64,000 nucleotides of DNA from Mermis nigrescens. Lineage: Eukaryota > Nematoda > Enoplea > Mermithida > Mermithidae. The translations under genes were made by a program, and so were the position numbers. The stretch covers positions 434,001 through 498,000 of the forward strand of contig JAVLUZ010000412.1 of the NCBI GenBank assembly GCA_036768485.1, written 5' to 3'. Each line of letters starts with the position of its first letter. Position 1 is the stretch's first letter. Below, in pieces: positions 12,018 through 33,200 of the stretch. Below the pieces are notes generated by a model that was not told the DNA's origin, ran no database searches, and was given only the letters and a program-made list of their open reading frames with translations.

Positions 12018-12711
12018 TTTTTAAGCTTCTTGCTCATATGAGGTCAGTCGAGCAACATCTGCTTTGCATTGTTCTATATCATATTGTTCTTAACTATATG
12101 GATAAGATTCTGTCAGTACTATTCAATTTTTATGAGATAGAAATATTTTTGAAAATTTATTACTTATCCTGTAGCTAGGCTTTGTACCGACTCTTAAAGC
12201 ACATATTGGGTTGAAAAAAGTCAGCCAGGTATTATCGGAGACTTTTTGTTTCAAGAAAAGTGTTGAGGCTATCAAAACTTCAGGAAAACATATATGTGAG
12301 AAAAAGATATTTGCAATAATATGTATAGTAGCAAGTTTTAAAAATTTAGGACGAACAATAAAATTTTGTTGATAAATCGACTAAATCTTTAGCAACAAAT
12401 TTATTTTAATGTATTAATTATCAAGATTTCTCAATCACATTTGCGTTGTTTTCTTCATGCTGACACTCTTTTCAAATTGCGAATAAAAATTGCTTGGATA
12501 CGTCTCCAATATACCATGCTTTTAATTTAATTTGTTCGGAATTAGAAACAAAATTTTATGCAGTTTTTTCTGAGAATTTCGCCTCTCTGAAATTTGCGTA
12601 AAAATGTGGCTTCATCATGCTTATATCGCGAGAAAATAAAAAGTTTAGAAGCTGTATTATAAGGTTGATCATTATTTTTTAATTTTTGTATTGTCAGAAG
12701 ATTAAAAGCAC
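12018..12711. other. Intergenic stretch, nothing recognised
   Basis: AT-rich sequence downstream of TTL gene 2. I see no gene. Confidence 0.4.
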
Positions 12712-13090
12712 GAAACTGTAGCAACCAGTTCCTCTCTGAGGACCTCGTCTGTTTACATGATTTTTTTACGTGTTTTTTATGTATTTTTTTCTGTATATAC
12801 TCCTGCTTACTTAATTCTTCACGTTTCGCTTGAACTCTTGCGCCACGTAAAACCTGTAATTTCTCATAATGTAATTTTTTAGGTACATTTGTGCTTTTTC
12901 TCGCATGTTTTTGTTTCTTTCATACTAATAGCATGCTTCACTTCTACCTCTTTCTTCCTTTTTTAATTTATTTACTTATTCATTATTATCATTATTTTAT
13001 TTTAACTTTATTTTTTCTTTCCATATTTTCTCTAAAATATTATTTATTCACTTTTTTTGTCATATTGATGACTTCCTATTATTCTGTTAT
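12712..13090. repeat. Dispersed repeat (family R) just upstream of TTL gene 3
   Basis: It aligns with 56115-56490. Shared landmarks in order are AACTGTAGCAACC, TTCCTCTCTGA, CTCATAAT, TTGTTTCTTTC, TACTAATAGCATGCT and ATGACTTCCTATTATT. It is pyrimidine-rich, without terminal repeats that I could define, and its class is unknown. It ends about 80 bp before the TTL gene 3 start codon. Confidence 0.6.
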
Positions 13091-13167
13091 CTCCCTCTAC
13101 CTTACTTTTTATCATCGTGTATGCAAGTTATAGTGATCAGAATAATCATTTATCGCCTTGAGTTGAG

Positions 13168-19147
<5,980 letters not shown>

Positions 19148-20715
19148 TTTCTTTTATTATGACAAGCTTAATTAACTTACCGTCTCACTATGTCCATTTG
19201 ATGAAAGCGATCCTTTAATTGATTTGATTTTGAACATAATTATGTCGTTTGAAATCAAAATTATTAAGAAGTTTTGTCTTCTTGAAAGTATAGCTTTGAG
19301 TAGGTGGTATCTGTTTAGTGAGGACTGAACAAATAATCGTCGGCGACGAATTTCGATTTTCTTTTGCAAACCCAAAAACTTTTTGGGAACAAGTAAAGCG
19401 AGTGATAATGTTGTTGTTTTTGTCCAGAGCGTCCTTATTCTGTCGAAATTCATGGCCCGAAAGATAAATTTTTAACAACGGGCTGCATACTTCGATTTTT
19501 CTATAAGCTACATTTCCATCTATTTTTCTATATTTTTTATTTTTTCAGCTTTACATTTTATGTTACTTATGTATTTTACCCGACTTTTGCACGTACAGGT
19601 CATGCCATTATCATACATTAACAAATCTATCGATATCAATTGATACATTGTTGTTTTTATCTGAGCAAATTTAGTGAATTTGATGCCTACGTCTTTTTTA
19701 TTCTTGCAATAATTTTGCCTCTTTTTCGCAATAACATGATTTCGAAACGGGTTTTTTTTATCGAAAGATGAAAAAAGTTCTGCATTGACAGCAAGGATTG
19801 AAATATATGTAGCTTATTCACAGTGCTAATAATTGTTACAACATAGCACACAAAAGCCCAGTATCGTACAGAACTAGCATATAAAAATCATACAAGAACT
19901 ATACTCTTAAGACTTCAACAAAAATTAAACGAATATCGAATAAGCTGGTTCGTAATTCGCGGAAATTCCAAGCACAATTACTCAACGCGCAAAAGGTACA
20001 TTAAATGAAGAGTCGAAAAGATAATACCAATAAATTTGACAGAAAGTTATTTCCTAAAGAGATCTGCTAGACTCGTAAAAGTTGATCATTCTCATACAAT
20101 AATGCATAATAAAAACAGTTTAAAGATGTGTAGCTCCAGTGAGAAATGAATTTTAGTTTTGCATTCAACATTATGTGTCTACATACAGTAATGCTTCATT
20201 TCGGGTATGGTCATGGTACTCATGTCACAGACATGAACATCGTGGAAATTCGGGGGAGGGGATGAAATGAAATTTCCAAGTGTCGTTTTAGGGCTCAAAA
20301 ATGACGGATGCACGTTAAAAACATCATGATTTATCTTTCTACAGCATGAAAACATGAAAAAATTTGAAAAAATCAACAAAAAATTCAAATAAATTGAAGA
20401 AAATTTAGTTAAAACATGAGTATGTGGCACTAAGAGCGGAAAATTTGACACTTTTAAGCTAACAGATAGCTAAAACGCTTAAAACAGCACCTTTCTACGA
20501 ACTTTTTGGAATTTTTCGGAAAATCGCGAATCCTGGGGGGTGAAAACATTTCTGGAAGAAGTTAAAATTTTCTGGAGGGGCCGAAACCTCCATGATCATG
20601 TATGAGTCAGAAAATTTGCTAGAAGCGATTGAGCTTATCATCTCAAACGATTAATAGAATAACTTTTTCAATGTTTAACCTTTGACTGATTAAGGACAAG
20701 CAAATATCGCTTGAT
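19148..20715. other. Convergent intergenic region between TTL gene 3 and the LIM gene
   Basis: Both flanking genes end here. About 20180-20600 holds a family H fragment (hallmarks AGCATGAAAACATGAAAAA and CACCTTTCTACGAA). The rest is AT-rich and I recognise nothing in it. Confidence 0.45.
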
Positions 20716-20979
20716 TCAAATGGCTAAGGAAATCTGATTTTCAGTATTGTAGATGTGACCACTGAACAAACGATAAAAACATTCCACGCAGTAAGGCTTT
20801 TCGTCCTGCTCCCGGTACGATCCCTTGAGATTCAATGGCTTCAGACAATAGTTGCACATAAAGTGATGAGGATGATATTTCTGAGCTCTTTTTGAATTCG
20901 GAGCTAAAGCTGTTATGCACGGACCATAAATTGACTGATGGCAGTAGGCACAAATCGGGGCTGCCTCGTCTTTGGGCTC
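20716..20979 (-). CDS. Terminal exon encoding a paxillin-type LIM domain
   Basis: The frame opens after CTTTAG and runs 87 codons to TGA. The zinc-binding order is C-x2-C (ICAYC), His and Cys (YHPHHFMC), C-x2-C (CNYC), then C-x2-C (CVEC). The spelling CITAL, HPHHFMC, CLKPLN, REQDEKPYC and FYRLF follows the last LIM domain of paxillin closely, which ends in a similar CF-x2-LF. There is a six-residue insert (about NSKRAQ) after CITALAP. A 15-residue tail follows LF. LIM domains mediate protein binding, here expected at muscle adhesion sites. Confidence 0.85.
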   Translation of the reverse strand, partial: EPKDEAAPICAYCHQSIYGPCITALAPNSKRAQKYHPHHFMCNYCLKPLNLKGSYREQDEKPYCVECFYRLFSGHIYNTENQISLAI

Positions 20980-23900
20980 CTAAAGAAGTGAGTAGTAGAT
21001 TTGAACTTTTTTGGGATCTAGTATACAATTTACCCGCCACCGTTTTTTAGCCGATTCAAATAAGCTACAGTGACCAACACTATTTTTATTGATGCGAGTC
21101 AGAACGTGTTTGATAATTTTTTTGTAAAGTTTGGTCACTGTAGCTTATTTGAATCGGCTAAAAAACGGTGGCGGGTAAATTGTATACTAGATCCCTTTTT
21201 GTTCCTAAAATTATACTGGTAGTTACTGGTAGCACCAAAAAATTATTTTAAAGTGCCCATTTCGGGCAATGCTCATTCTTTCTAAAACATAACATGAAGA
21301 ATTTCGGAAAAATTCGAAAGAAATCGAATGAATGAAACAAATAAAGTCAAAAAATGAGTACATGGCGCAAAATGCCGAAAATATGACACTTTGAGTCAAA
21401 ATTTGGCTAAAAATGATGTTAGAACAACAAAAAATTAGGCGATTTTTTTCGGAAAATCAACAATTCTAAGGGTCATTGTCATTTTGCGGGGGTCAGTAGC
21501 CGTTCTGGGGATCAAAACCCCTTTTTAATAACACGTATGGTAGGAGTATCATGAACAGACCGAAAAGTAAACGATATTTCATAATTTATGTTCTAAAGGC
21601 TATAGAAAGTTCTGCTCACATAGAACATCGCAAATAAACTGAAAGGTAACGCAATGATGCTAAAAACACAGGAATGAAAAAATGCCTCTTCGAGACCTTC
21701 AAATAGCTTCCTTATTGATACTAAGCGAACTCTTCATTATGCTTTTGCGGTAAAAATAAATTTATGTAGAAAAGCAAGCGTCAGCACACGTGGGCAGCAA
21801 GAAAATTCTGGTTGGGGGAGGGCTGTAAAATTTTTCAAAGGTCAAAAAATGGCCTTAAAAATGGTGGTATAGCGAAAAAAACACCATTTTTCGACTTTTC
21901 TCATCGAGCACTATCCATTGGCATCAAAAAATTGCGAAAAAAACGAAAAATTCTCAAAAATTGATTTCTGGAGGGAGGGTATTTTAATTTTCTGGGGGAG
22001 TATTTTGGTTTCTCGGGGGGGGGGGTGCATAACCCCCCAAACCCCCACACCCAGGTGTGAGCGTCAGTATAACTTTGAATACATTATACGCCATGCCACA
22101 TACAAGTCATTTATCAATGGATATGCTATGGTTAAGAAAATACAGTTGACAAATTGGTTTTGTAAAGTCAGCAACTCAAGGAAAGTTTATAGTTTTTTCA
22201 ACGGCAATGTTAATCCATCATTTGCTTATGCTTTATACCAACGATCTTTCTTCTAGTTTCGATTTTTTTAAATTTCTAAATATACTAATTCAGGACACCT
22301 TTCAGTGGGAGGACAGAGTAAGATCCCACAGCTTACATAATTCATTTAGCGTCGACTGGAGAAACAGAATTTGATTTTTCTACCGCTGTCGAGCTATGGT
22401 GATTTCAGAAATTACTCAACATGTGGTAATATTCATAATTATATTCTTAATAATGATGCCAAGATTATTTGTTGTGCTTTTGCGAAAAAAGTCTAGGCTT
22501 CCATTTCGTTAGCAGAATTTAAAGGTAATTTTTCGACCCTATTCTTCTAGAAACCCTCAATAAGACCTCATAGCCACACATTGGCGTGCGGGAAGTTGAA
22601 AACACCCCGCAGATTACTGTACCCCAGAATTCTATTTTTAGTTACATCTTTCGGCGATTTCAACTAACGAGACCCCCTAGAATTTTCTCGCTGCCCATAT
22701 GTGCTCATAGCCCGAAATCTTAGGAGCTCAAAACCACAATGTGTTCACTCAAAAAGCTAGCCTCTAAGGTCTTTTTGCAAGTCGGGAAAAGAAAATAATG
22801 CTTGCGGTGAATTAAAAATACAAGCGACTCAATTCTGATTTTGAAATCCATTTCCTCATAATAAGAATCATAATGATGCATACACAATCAACCTGACATT
22901 TTAATTTTCATTCTGGTTTTTAATTTAAAGTTAATCATTCTGATTGTAATTAAAGTTCTCTATTTTAATTATAATTGAATTTTCTTAATTTATTCATAAT
23001 ATTGATGTAGACGACTATTCGCATTTTATACTTCGAGTACAATAAGGCGACGAGAAGTTGGCGTTTCAGATCTGGGCCGACTGACAGATCTTCTGAATAG
23101 CAAATTAAAAAAGTGACTTAAGTAAAAAATATCGAAAGAAAGCTTGAAGTCATACGTGCGCGGTGTTTCAATGTCAAAATCCTTGCAAAGTTTTTCCAAG
23201 CTGGGCGTTTTTTCTTGCAAAATAGCTGCAAGTGAGAATGTTTCGAGTTATATAATCAGCAGTGGTCACATCGATGAAGCAAAATCTCAATAAAATATTA
23301 TTTATAAGACAAAAAGTAAAAAAAAACCACAAATAAATATATATAAGAAACGATAATCAAGAAAACCAAATTAAAATTTAAAATTTGGATTCGATTTAGC
23401 GTTAAGAAAGTACCGTTCGAATAGTAAGAGCCGAAATTGGTTGAATTGGCTTAGGATCCAGTGGCGTATGTAGGATTTTCTTCAGGGAAGGGGCGGTAAC
23501 CCAAATTTTCCAAAAACAGTCGAAAGTATCTAAAATTGTGCCCTTCGCGCGCAAAATAGAGTTTCTTCGGCGTTTTACGTTGTCTACTTTTATTCAAAAT
23601 CGCTTTTGGCGCAACTTTTTTCTCGATAAATTTTGAATTTTTCGAGGATTTTACTAGAAAAAATAATTAAGTTTGTTTGATTTTAGCGAAAATCTGGCGC
23701 GGAGTGCCGGAAAATTTGTGAAAATTTAAGCGGAATAACATTTAAAAGCTTGTATTACTGCTCGACGCGAATGTCGAAAATGTTTGTAAGTTATGCTTGA
23801 AAATATAAGAAAACTATGCTGAAAAAGCTGATTCTGCTTTCGAAATTCTTTGAAACCAATTTTTTGAGCAAAAATACGGCTTCCAGGCTGCCAAGAAAGT

Positions 23901-26740
23901 AAATTAATGCCGTTAGTATGTATTATACGGTGCAGAGCGCCGGAAAAATTTGAGAAGTAATTATCAATGACGGCAAAAATCATTGCAAATTACATATACA
24001 TTCTTTATCTCGCCAACCATTTTTGGCTAATAGAAGGGCGGCCAGACCATCCCCGCCCACCTTAAATCCGCCCTTGTTAGGAACAATAAGATTATGGTGC
24101 AATCTCTAGAGTGAAAAGCCGAAAGTTTGCTGATGTACAAATTCGCACTAAAATGTTCTACTTCATTACGTCTTTAAAAAATATCTCATGCAATGCGTTA
24201 CGATGGATGGACTATTTGTAGTGTCTATCACAAGAGCAACGTTCCTTGTACTGAATAAGGCATGCACATGCTCGTTATAGAAATAAAAGCGCAATCCTAC
24301 ATACGCGCATTCAAAACAAGTGATTTAGAAGCGCTAAGTTCTCCCAAAAATCTATATCTCAACAATAGAAAAAACATTTATGGAATCTGTCCTATTTCAA
24401 ACGATTGTTTCTAAAAATTTACGCTGGTGTACAAAAGAAATGAAAAAAATAATAAAAAGTTAAAATAAAAACGAGCATAAAAATCAATAAAGAAGAGGTG
24501 TTTGAAATGAAACAAACTTTTCCTAACAGGTTCAGGATATACTTTTTATATTACTTTATTGTGCGCTATCAATAGATAAAAAATACATAATACAAGAAAA
24601 TATACAGGTATTTGAATTATAATGGTCTCATCAATAATAACCTTATAGAATGCATTAAAAGCGATCGAAAATTTCATTGAGACTCGCGAAAGCTAGCGGC
24701 ATATTAATAAATAGACGATGAAGAAATAACCAAATAATACATTTTATTATCATGACCAATATTTTTCCAATTTGCCAGAAATTATAAGAAGACATCGAAT
24801 AACTTACGTTCTTTTTTTGACAACGCCGCAGGAATTTCAGATTGATATATAGGACTTTTGAGCCGGAGTTTGTATTCTACTTCAGGCTCCTGAAAGAATA
24901 ACTTGCATTTTTGACAGTTCATGAAAAATTGAATATCAAATTTTCCATAGATTTTTAGCAGTCATTTATAATTAATTAATTAATTAATCAATTATTTGAT
25001 GACCATTTTTTTCAATCATAATTACGTCACGCAGCGTATGATCGTTATTATTCTAAGAAAAGCATAAATTTTTGCTGAAGTTTTATACAATAATAAGAAA
25101 AACAGAAAATATGTAGAACAAGGTCACATCTTACTAATGGCGAACCAGATTTGAGAGCAGAACTTGATCGATAGCTTTCTTCTGAGAAATCGAGAAATTA
25201 GACAGCAGGCGAAGTAATGTTATATTTCACAATTAGTTAATAACAATATTACCGTAAGTCCGAACGCTTGGTTTGATGTCCGTTTCTTTGAATTGATAAA
25301 TCAGACGATTCTTAAAAACATTAAAATTGTATGCACAACCTGACATGAACTAAACTATTTCCCGAATGCGTAAAAATCTCTTTATCCTGAAATCGCACAC
25401 TTCTTTTTATTTGTTTAGAAGACTTTTAACTATAAAAAGAGAAAAGAATCCGAAATTATAATAAGGCCAATAAGAAATCTTATTTTAATCGAGAACAAAA
25501 AACTCTACTATAATTAGGTAGGTACCAAACATGCACAGCTTGAGAACTCTGAGGGGAAAGGGGGTTAAATTTTAAAGTGCCTTTTTTAGGCCCAAAAACG
25601 GTGAATACGCGTCAAAATCATCGTTTTTCGGCGTTTCTGACGATGATCTATCTTTCTAGAGCATAAAAACATGAAAAATTCTAAAAAATATAAAAACGTC
25701 GAAAAAATTGAACAAAATATAGTCAGAAACTTTGACACTTATGAGCAAATAGATCACTATAAACGCTAAAACAGCTCCTTTTTTCACGAATCCTTAGCAA
25801 ATTTTTCGGAAACTTATTGAAAATCATGAATTCTGTGTGAAGAAGAAAACATTTCTGGAGGGGGTGAAAATTTTTCGGACGAGTCAAACCTTGTAAACCC
25901 CCCAAGATCTAGATTACTACACCATGAATACGTTCTGAAACGATACAACTCAGAACAAAAGACAGTAGGCATAAAAATAACGCAAATTTCCAGAAAAAAA
26001 CTAAAACTAAGGTCGAGAAACACTTAAAAATGTCAATATCTTACATCTCTTCCGTCTTCCTCCAAGTTCGTTCTCGATGAAGATCTGCTTCTTAGCAATT
26101 GCGCAGTCGCATTGCAGTCATCGGCCAACGCGGTTAGAGTATCGAAGACTACGTTTTTGCCTGATTAACCAATAAAACATCGTTTTTTAGCGCATTCCAC
26201 CGAATAACGATGTTTATTTATTTATGTTATACTCGTATCTACATATCATTATCTGTTTTTATCTGCGAATAGAACACATGCTTTTAAAAATATTTATGTA
26301 GTACAATAAATGCATTGCTCAAGTTCAACGAATACATTTTTCTGACAATATTTTTTCAACTTCGAAATAATCCGAAAATAATCGGCACATTATGTAGGGA
26401 ACAACGGCACAACAGAACCGCATTAATTGAGCACGAAACTAAAGCATGCAGAAAAACGACACAAAATAATTATACTAAAGAAAAAAATTAATCCTTTACA
26501 TCTTCTGATTTCTGATTGTACGCGAAATGGGCTATCATAAATACTCTAAAATGCGCGAGAAAAATGCATTATACTTTGGTCAATTTTGAAATCATCCTTG
26601 CGTTCAAACTGCCTGACTGCGATTGTTTTGGATCGAGGTTCTGGTATGGGCTGAGGACTGACCTGCCACGTTTGTTGTCGCTGAGGTACAGTTTTCGTCC
26701 GAGTCGTGGTCGTAGTTATCGTCTTTTGGGTATAAAAGCT
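20716..26740 (-). CDS. Single-LIM protein, UNC-95-like candidate (5' part missing)
   Basis: The exons in coding order are 26740-26575, 25181-25135, 24889-24808, 23225-23156, 23092-23032 and 20979-20716. Every junction keeps frame (phases 1, 0, 1, 2, 0). Donors are GTATAA, GTAAGA, GTAAGT, GTATGA and GTATAA, and acceptors are strong pyrimidine-AG sites. The joined 690 nt give 229 residues plus stop. The N-terminal part is Thr/Ser/Pro/Arg-rich (TITTTTT, PQPIPEPR, SRPRSETPTSRR) with short conserved-looking pieces such as SPIYQSEIPAAL and SLEKLCKDFDI. The C-terminus is the LIM domain. I looked for three more paxillin LIM repeats between these exons and found none. One C-terminal paxillin-like LIM with a disordered N-terminus is the layout of nematode UNC-95, a protein of muscle dense bodies and M-lines. 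The LIM exon is secure; the small upstream exons are inferred from splice signals. The start codon lies above 26740 and was not identified. Confidence 0.55.
21013..21195. mobile_element. Perfect 63-bp inverted repeat (MITE family F)
   Basis: The arm 21013-21075 and the arm 21133-21195 are exact reverse complements over 63 bp, with a 57-bp loop. The outer ends read GGGATCTAGTATAC. A diverged relative with ends TTGAACAATTTCCCCGCCAT lies at 30641-30857. It sits in the intron, 33 nt before the LIM exon acceptor. Confidence 0.85.
21785..22059. mobile_element. hAT-type MITE, family C
   Basis: The ends are CACACGTGGGCAG and ACCCAGGTGTG, flanked by perfect duplications AGCGTCAG (21777-21784 and 22060-22067). 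The length is 275 bp, with a G-run end typical of the family. Confidence 0.85.
22068..23031. other. Intron stretch of the LIM gene
   Basis: About 22600-22700 repeats a phrase (CCCAGAATTCTATTTTTAG) also found in the centre of foldback structure 1. The remainder is AT-rich. I see no extra LIM exon. Confidence 0.4.
23459..24076. mobile_element. hAT-type non-autonomous element, family B
   Basis: The ends are CAGTGGCGTATGTAGG and AAATCCGCCCTTG. The flanks TTAGGATC (23451-23458) and TTAGGAAC (24077-24084) match at 7 of 8. Its interior aligns with 9945-10566 throughout. Confidence 0.8.
24085..24807. other. Intron stretch, nothing recognised
   Basis: AT-rich intronic sequence of the LIM gene without a recognisable repeat. 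Confidence 0.4.
25520..25915. repeat. Dispersed repeat family H copy
   Basis: Landmarks are CATGCACAGCTTGAGAACTCT at the left, TCTAGAGCATAAAAACATG in the middle and CCCCCCAAGATCTAG at the right. Related copies are near 20180-20600, 41605-41985, 42415-42790, 46780-47055 and 54670-55440. Confidence 0.5.
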
Positions 26741-30214
<3,474 letters not shown>

Positions 30215-33200
30215 TTATGGTTTGAGTAATGAATCTGAATCGTTTGAGCCCTTTTTGCCAGCCTGGTTTATGTTGTCTCTTAAGTCACAAAAATCATCCA
30301 ATTTACCAAAGCGTTTAAAGACTTCATTTTGGCCTTCCAATCTCGCTTCGTAAGTTTTTATCTCTTGAAGCACTGCTGAAGTAGAATTCGTTTTCTCGTC
30401 TAATTCAGCTTTCGCAACGTCTAGTAATTCCTGTAAAATATTGTACGTGTATTCGCAGAAACAAGTGCATTTATTTGATCGACAGAATAGATCTAATAAA
30501 TTTGAAGATCCCCTGAAAATCATAATACTTTTACTGGAGAGGGTTTCGGTCTTTTAATCCCTCCCCAGAATAGCTATTGAACCCCGCAAAAAGCTGCTGA
30601 CAATAGAATTTCTAATTTTCTGGAAAATTACTAAACAGCAAGGACCCTTTGAACAATTTCCCCGCCATCGTTTTTTGAGAGACGAAACAAAGATACAGTA
30701 ATCAAATTTTAGGTATGAATGTAAACAATCTTTATTGACTTCTGCACAAAAAATTAGCAAAATACGAAAAAAGCTAGTTGTATGTAAAGTTTCGTTACTG
30801 CAGCTATTATGGATCGGCTAAAAAACAATGGCGGGGAAATTGTTCAAAAGGTCCAATAGCAGGTGAGCCGACATTAGAGCGAAGGACATTAGAGCAGAGC
30901 GAATTAGAGCGCGCGGCATTAGAGCGCGCGGCATTAGAGCGCGCGACATTAGAGCGCACGACATTAGAGCGCAGCGACACTAGAGCGCGCTACATTAGAG
31001 CGCGCGACATCGCGCTACGTTAGAGCGTGCGACGTTAGAGCGCGCGACATTAGAGCGCAGCCATAATAGATGTCTTTCACGTAACTTTACAAAACTTTTA
31101 TGCTAATAATTGAAAGAATTCGCCGCTTAAAGCTTCACGGACAAAACCAGCATTATATCTTACACTCGAGACAATTTGCAACGATTCATATATGTACTTT
31201 CCGATTCAGAATTTGATACGCTTTCTATCATAACGGGGTCAAGTTAAGTACCTACGCATGAATATCTCGGTATCAGGTTGTGATAAATGCATGCGGTTTC
31301 ATTTGTTTTGTAAAGCAATGAACAGACTTCTGAATTATTTCTTTACTTTCTGGTTTAGTTGCACACTGGTCGAATTAGTGGATGTAGAAAGTAGAAATTT
31401 TGACTTTTTTATTTACCTTTGGAAAAAGGACAGTTACTTTTAAAGCACTAGGTTTTGTGTAACGCCATTATACCCTTTTCACTTATTTTCTTGACACAAA
31501 TTACGGTATTCATTTTCACAATTTTTTTAAATTGTACGCATCTACTGTAAATTGTGCAAATCAAGCGTGAAATTTATTGTTGCAGTAAACAATCATAAAA
31601 TTGCAGTAAATAAGCAAACGATCAAAATTTGTGTAAACTTATTCTGCATTTCTGTGTCAAGAAAACAAGTGAAAAGGATATAATCCCATTAGAAAGTGTA
31701 TGAAAAGCTACAAAATAATGTCCTAAAATGACACCCTTACTACCGTAGTTTTAGTACTGTAGGTGTTAGAACACAGATCAGTCTACTCCATTGCACAAAA
31801 GATGTTTAAATTAACGTCAAAATTTTTTTAAATTAGTAACACCTACAACTTTAAAACTAGCATAGCAAGGGGTCGTTTGTAGACACTGTTTTGCAGAGCA
31901 TTTATGTCACTAACCAGCCACTTCTTAACCAAACAAGAAATTTAACTGATTTTCGTAACGTATGCTAGGTATATTTTTGTACACCAATTTTTAGAAACAA
32001 CAAGTTACAAATTTTATTGCGGGAAAGGAAAAGTCTATGTCTGCCTCCATGACGCAACATTTTAACTGCACTCTAATGTCGGCGCTCTAATGTCGACCGC
32101 TCTAATGTCGTTGCGCTCTAATGTCGTGCGCTCTAATGTCGGCGCTCTAATGTCGAGCGTTCTAATGTCGCTGCGCTCTAATGTCGCTGCGCTCTAATGT
32201 CGCTGCGCTCTAATGTCGCTGCGCTCTAATGTCGCTGCGCTCTAATAACGTGCGCTCTAATGTCGCTGCGCTCTAATGTCTGTGTGCCAAAATGGAAAAT
32301 AACGTTAATCAATCTGAACATTAACTGGAACATGCTCTTCTAAAATTAATAAGTAACAGATAGGGTGGATAGTTGGAGTGACATGTGGTTCTAATAACCG
32401 TAAGCTGTTTTATATGATTGCTGAAAATTTTTCTAATGAAACAATGATTCGATTAATTATTTGTTTAGGTGTTCAAGGACTATGAATTTATTTTAAAGCA
32501 TTTTAGAACATAATAGCTGAAGAATATGCATTGCTCAGCCTTAATAAATCATTCAAATGAAAAATCCACAACCCGCTTGCACCAATTCTTAGGTTCTTAA
32601 GTTCATGTTGTTCGCTTGCATCAATGACTTCTAGAAAAGTCGGTTCTTTATAGGTTATGTATCTATAGTCCAGGCCCGTATCCAGGGGGGCGGGGGGGCC
32701 TGCCCCCCCCCCCCGAAATGGGAAAAATTTTTGTTTTGCCCAAGGGTCCCCCAAAGGGAAAAAATGAAAAATTGGCGAAGTGGGTCTGAAACACCGCCAA
32801 AACAGGTTTTTAGCGTACTTTTGAGCTAGTAAACTCAAAACTTTCCGGCGCTTCGCGCCGGATTTATGGTTTATATAAGGTTTTGTCTTCTAAACCGCTG
32901 AAAATCGCACAAATTTGAGTTAGACATAAAGAGTATGTCAATTTTTTTCTAACGCTCTGCGCTGGATTTACCATTTAGCTATAGTTTTTGCCTTCTAGCT
33001 CACTCAAAACAGCTCAAATTTGAGGTTTGACATGGGAAACATGAAATTTTTCCGGCGCTTCGCGCCATATTTAATGTTTATATAGGTTTTTTGTCTTCTG
33101 AACCGCTCAAAACCGCTCAAATTTGAACTTGACATGCAGAATATGTCAATTTTTTTCGGCGCTTGGCGCCGAATTATTCGTTATCCGTATTGTTTTTCTC

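Noticed and set aside
20741..21040. Minus-strand 99-codon frame overlapping the LIM exon
   Set aside because: It is a shadow frame; the neighbouring frame has the LIM cysteines and a proper acceptor, and this one starts inside the 63-bp hairpin.
20716..23031. Expectation of three further paxillin LIM domains
   Set aside because: I searched the minus strand by eye for C-x2-C...H-x2-C series and found none, so I prefer a single-LIM protein.
30868..31062. Possible CRISPR array (ACATTAGAGCGCG repeats)
   Set aside because: The unit is only 14-18 bp with no unique spacers, an inverted partner array lies 1 kb away, and the host is eukaryotic.
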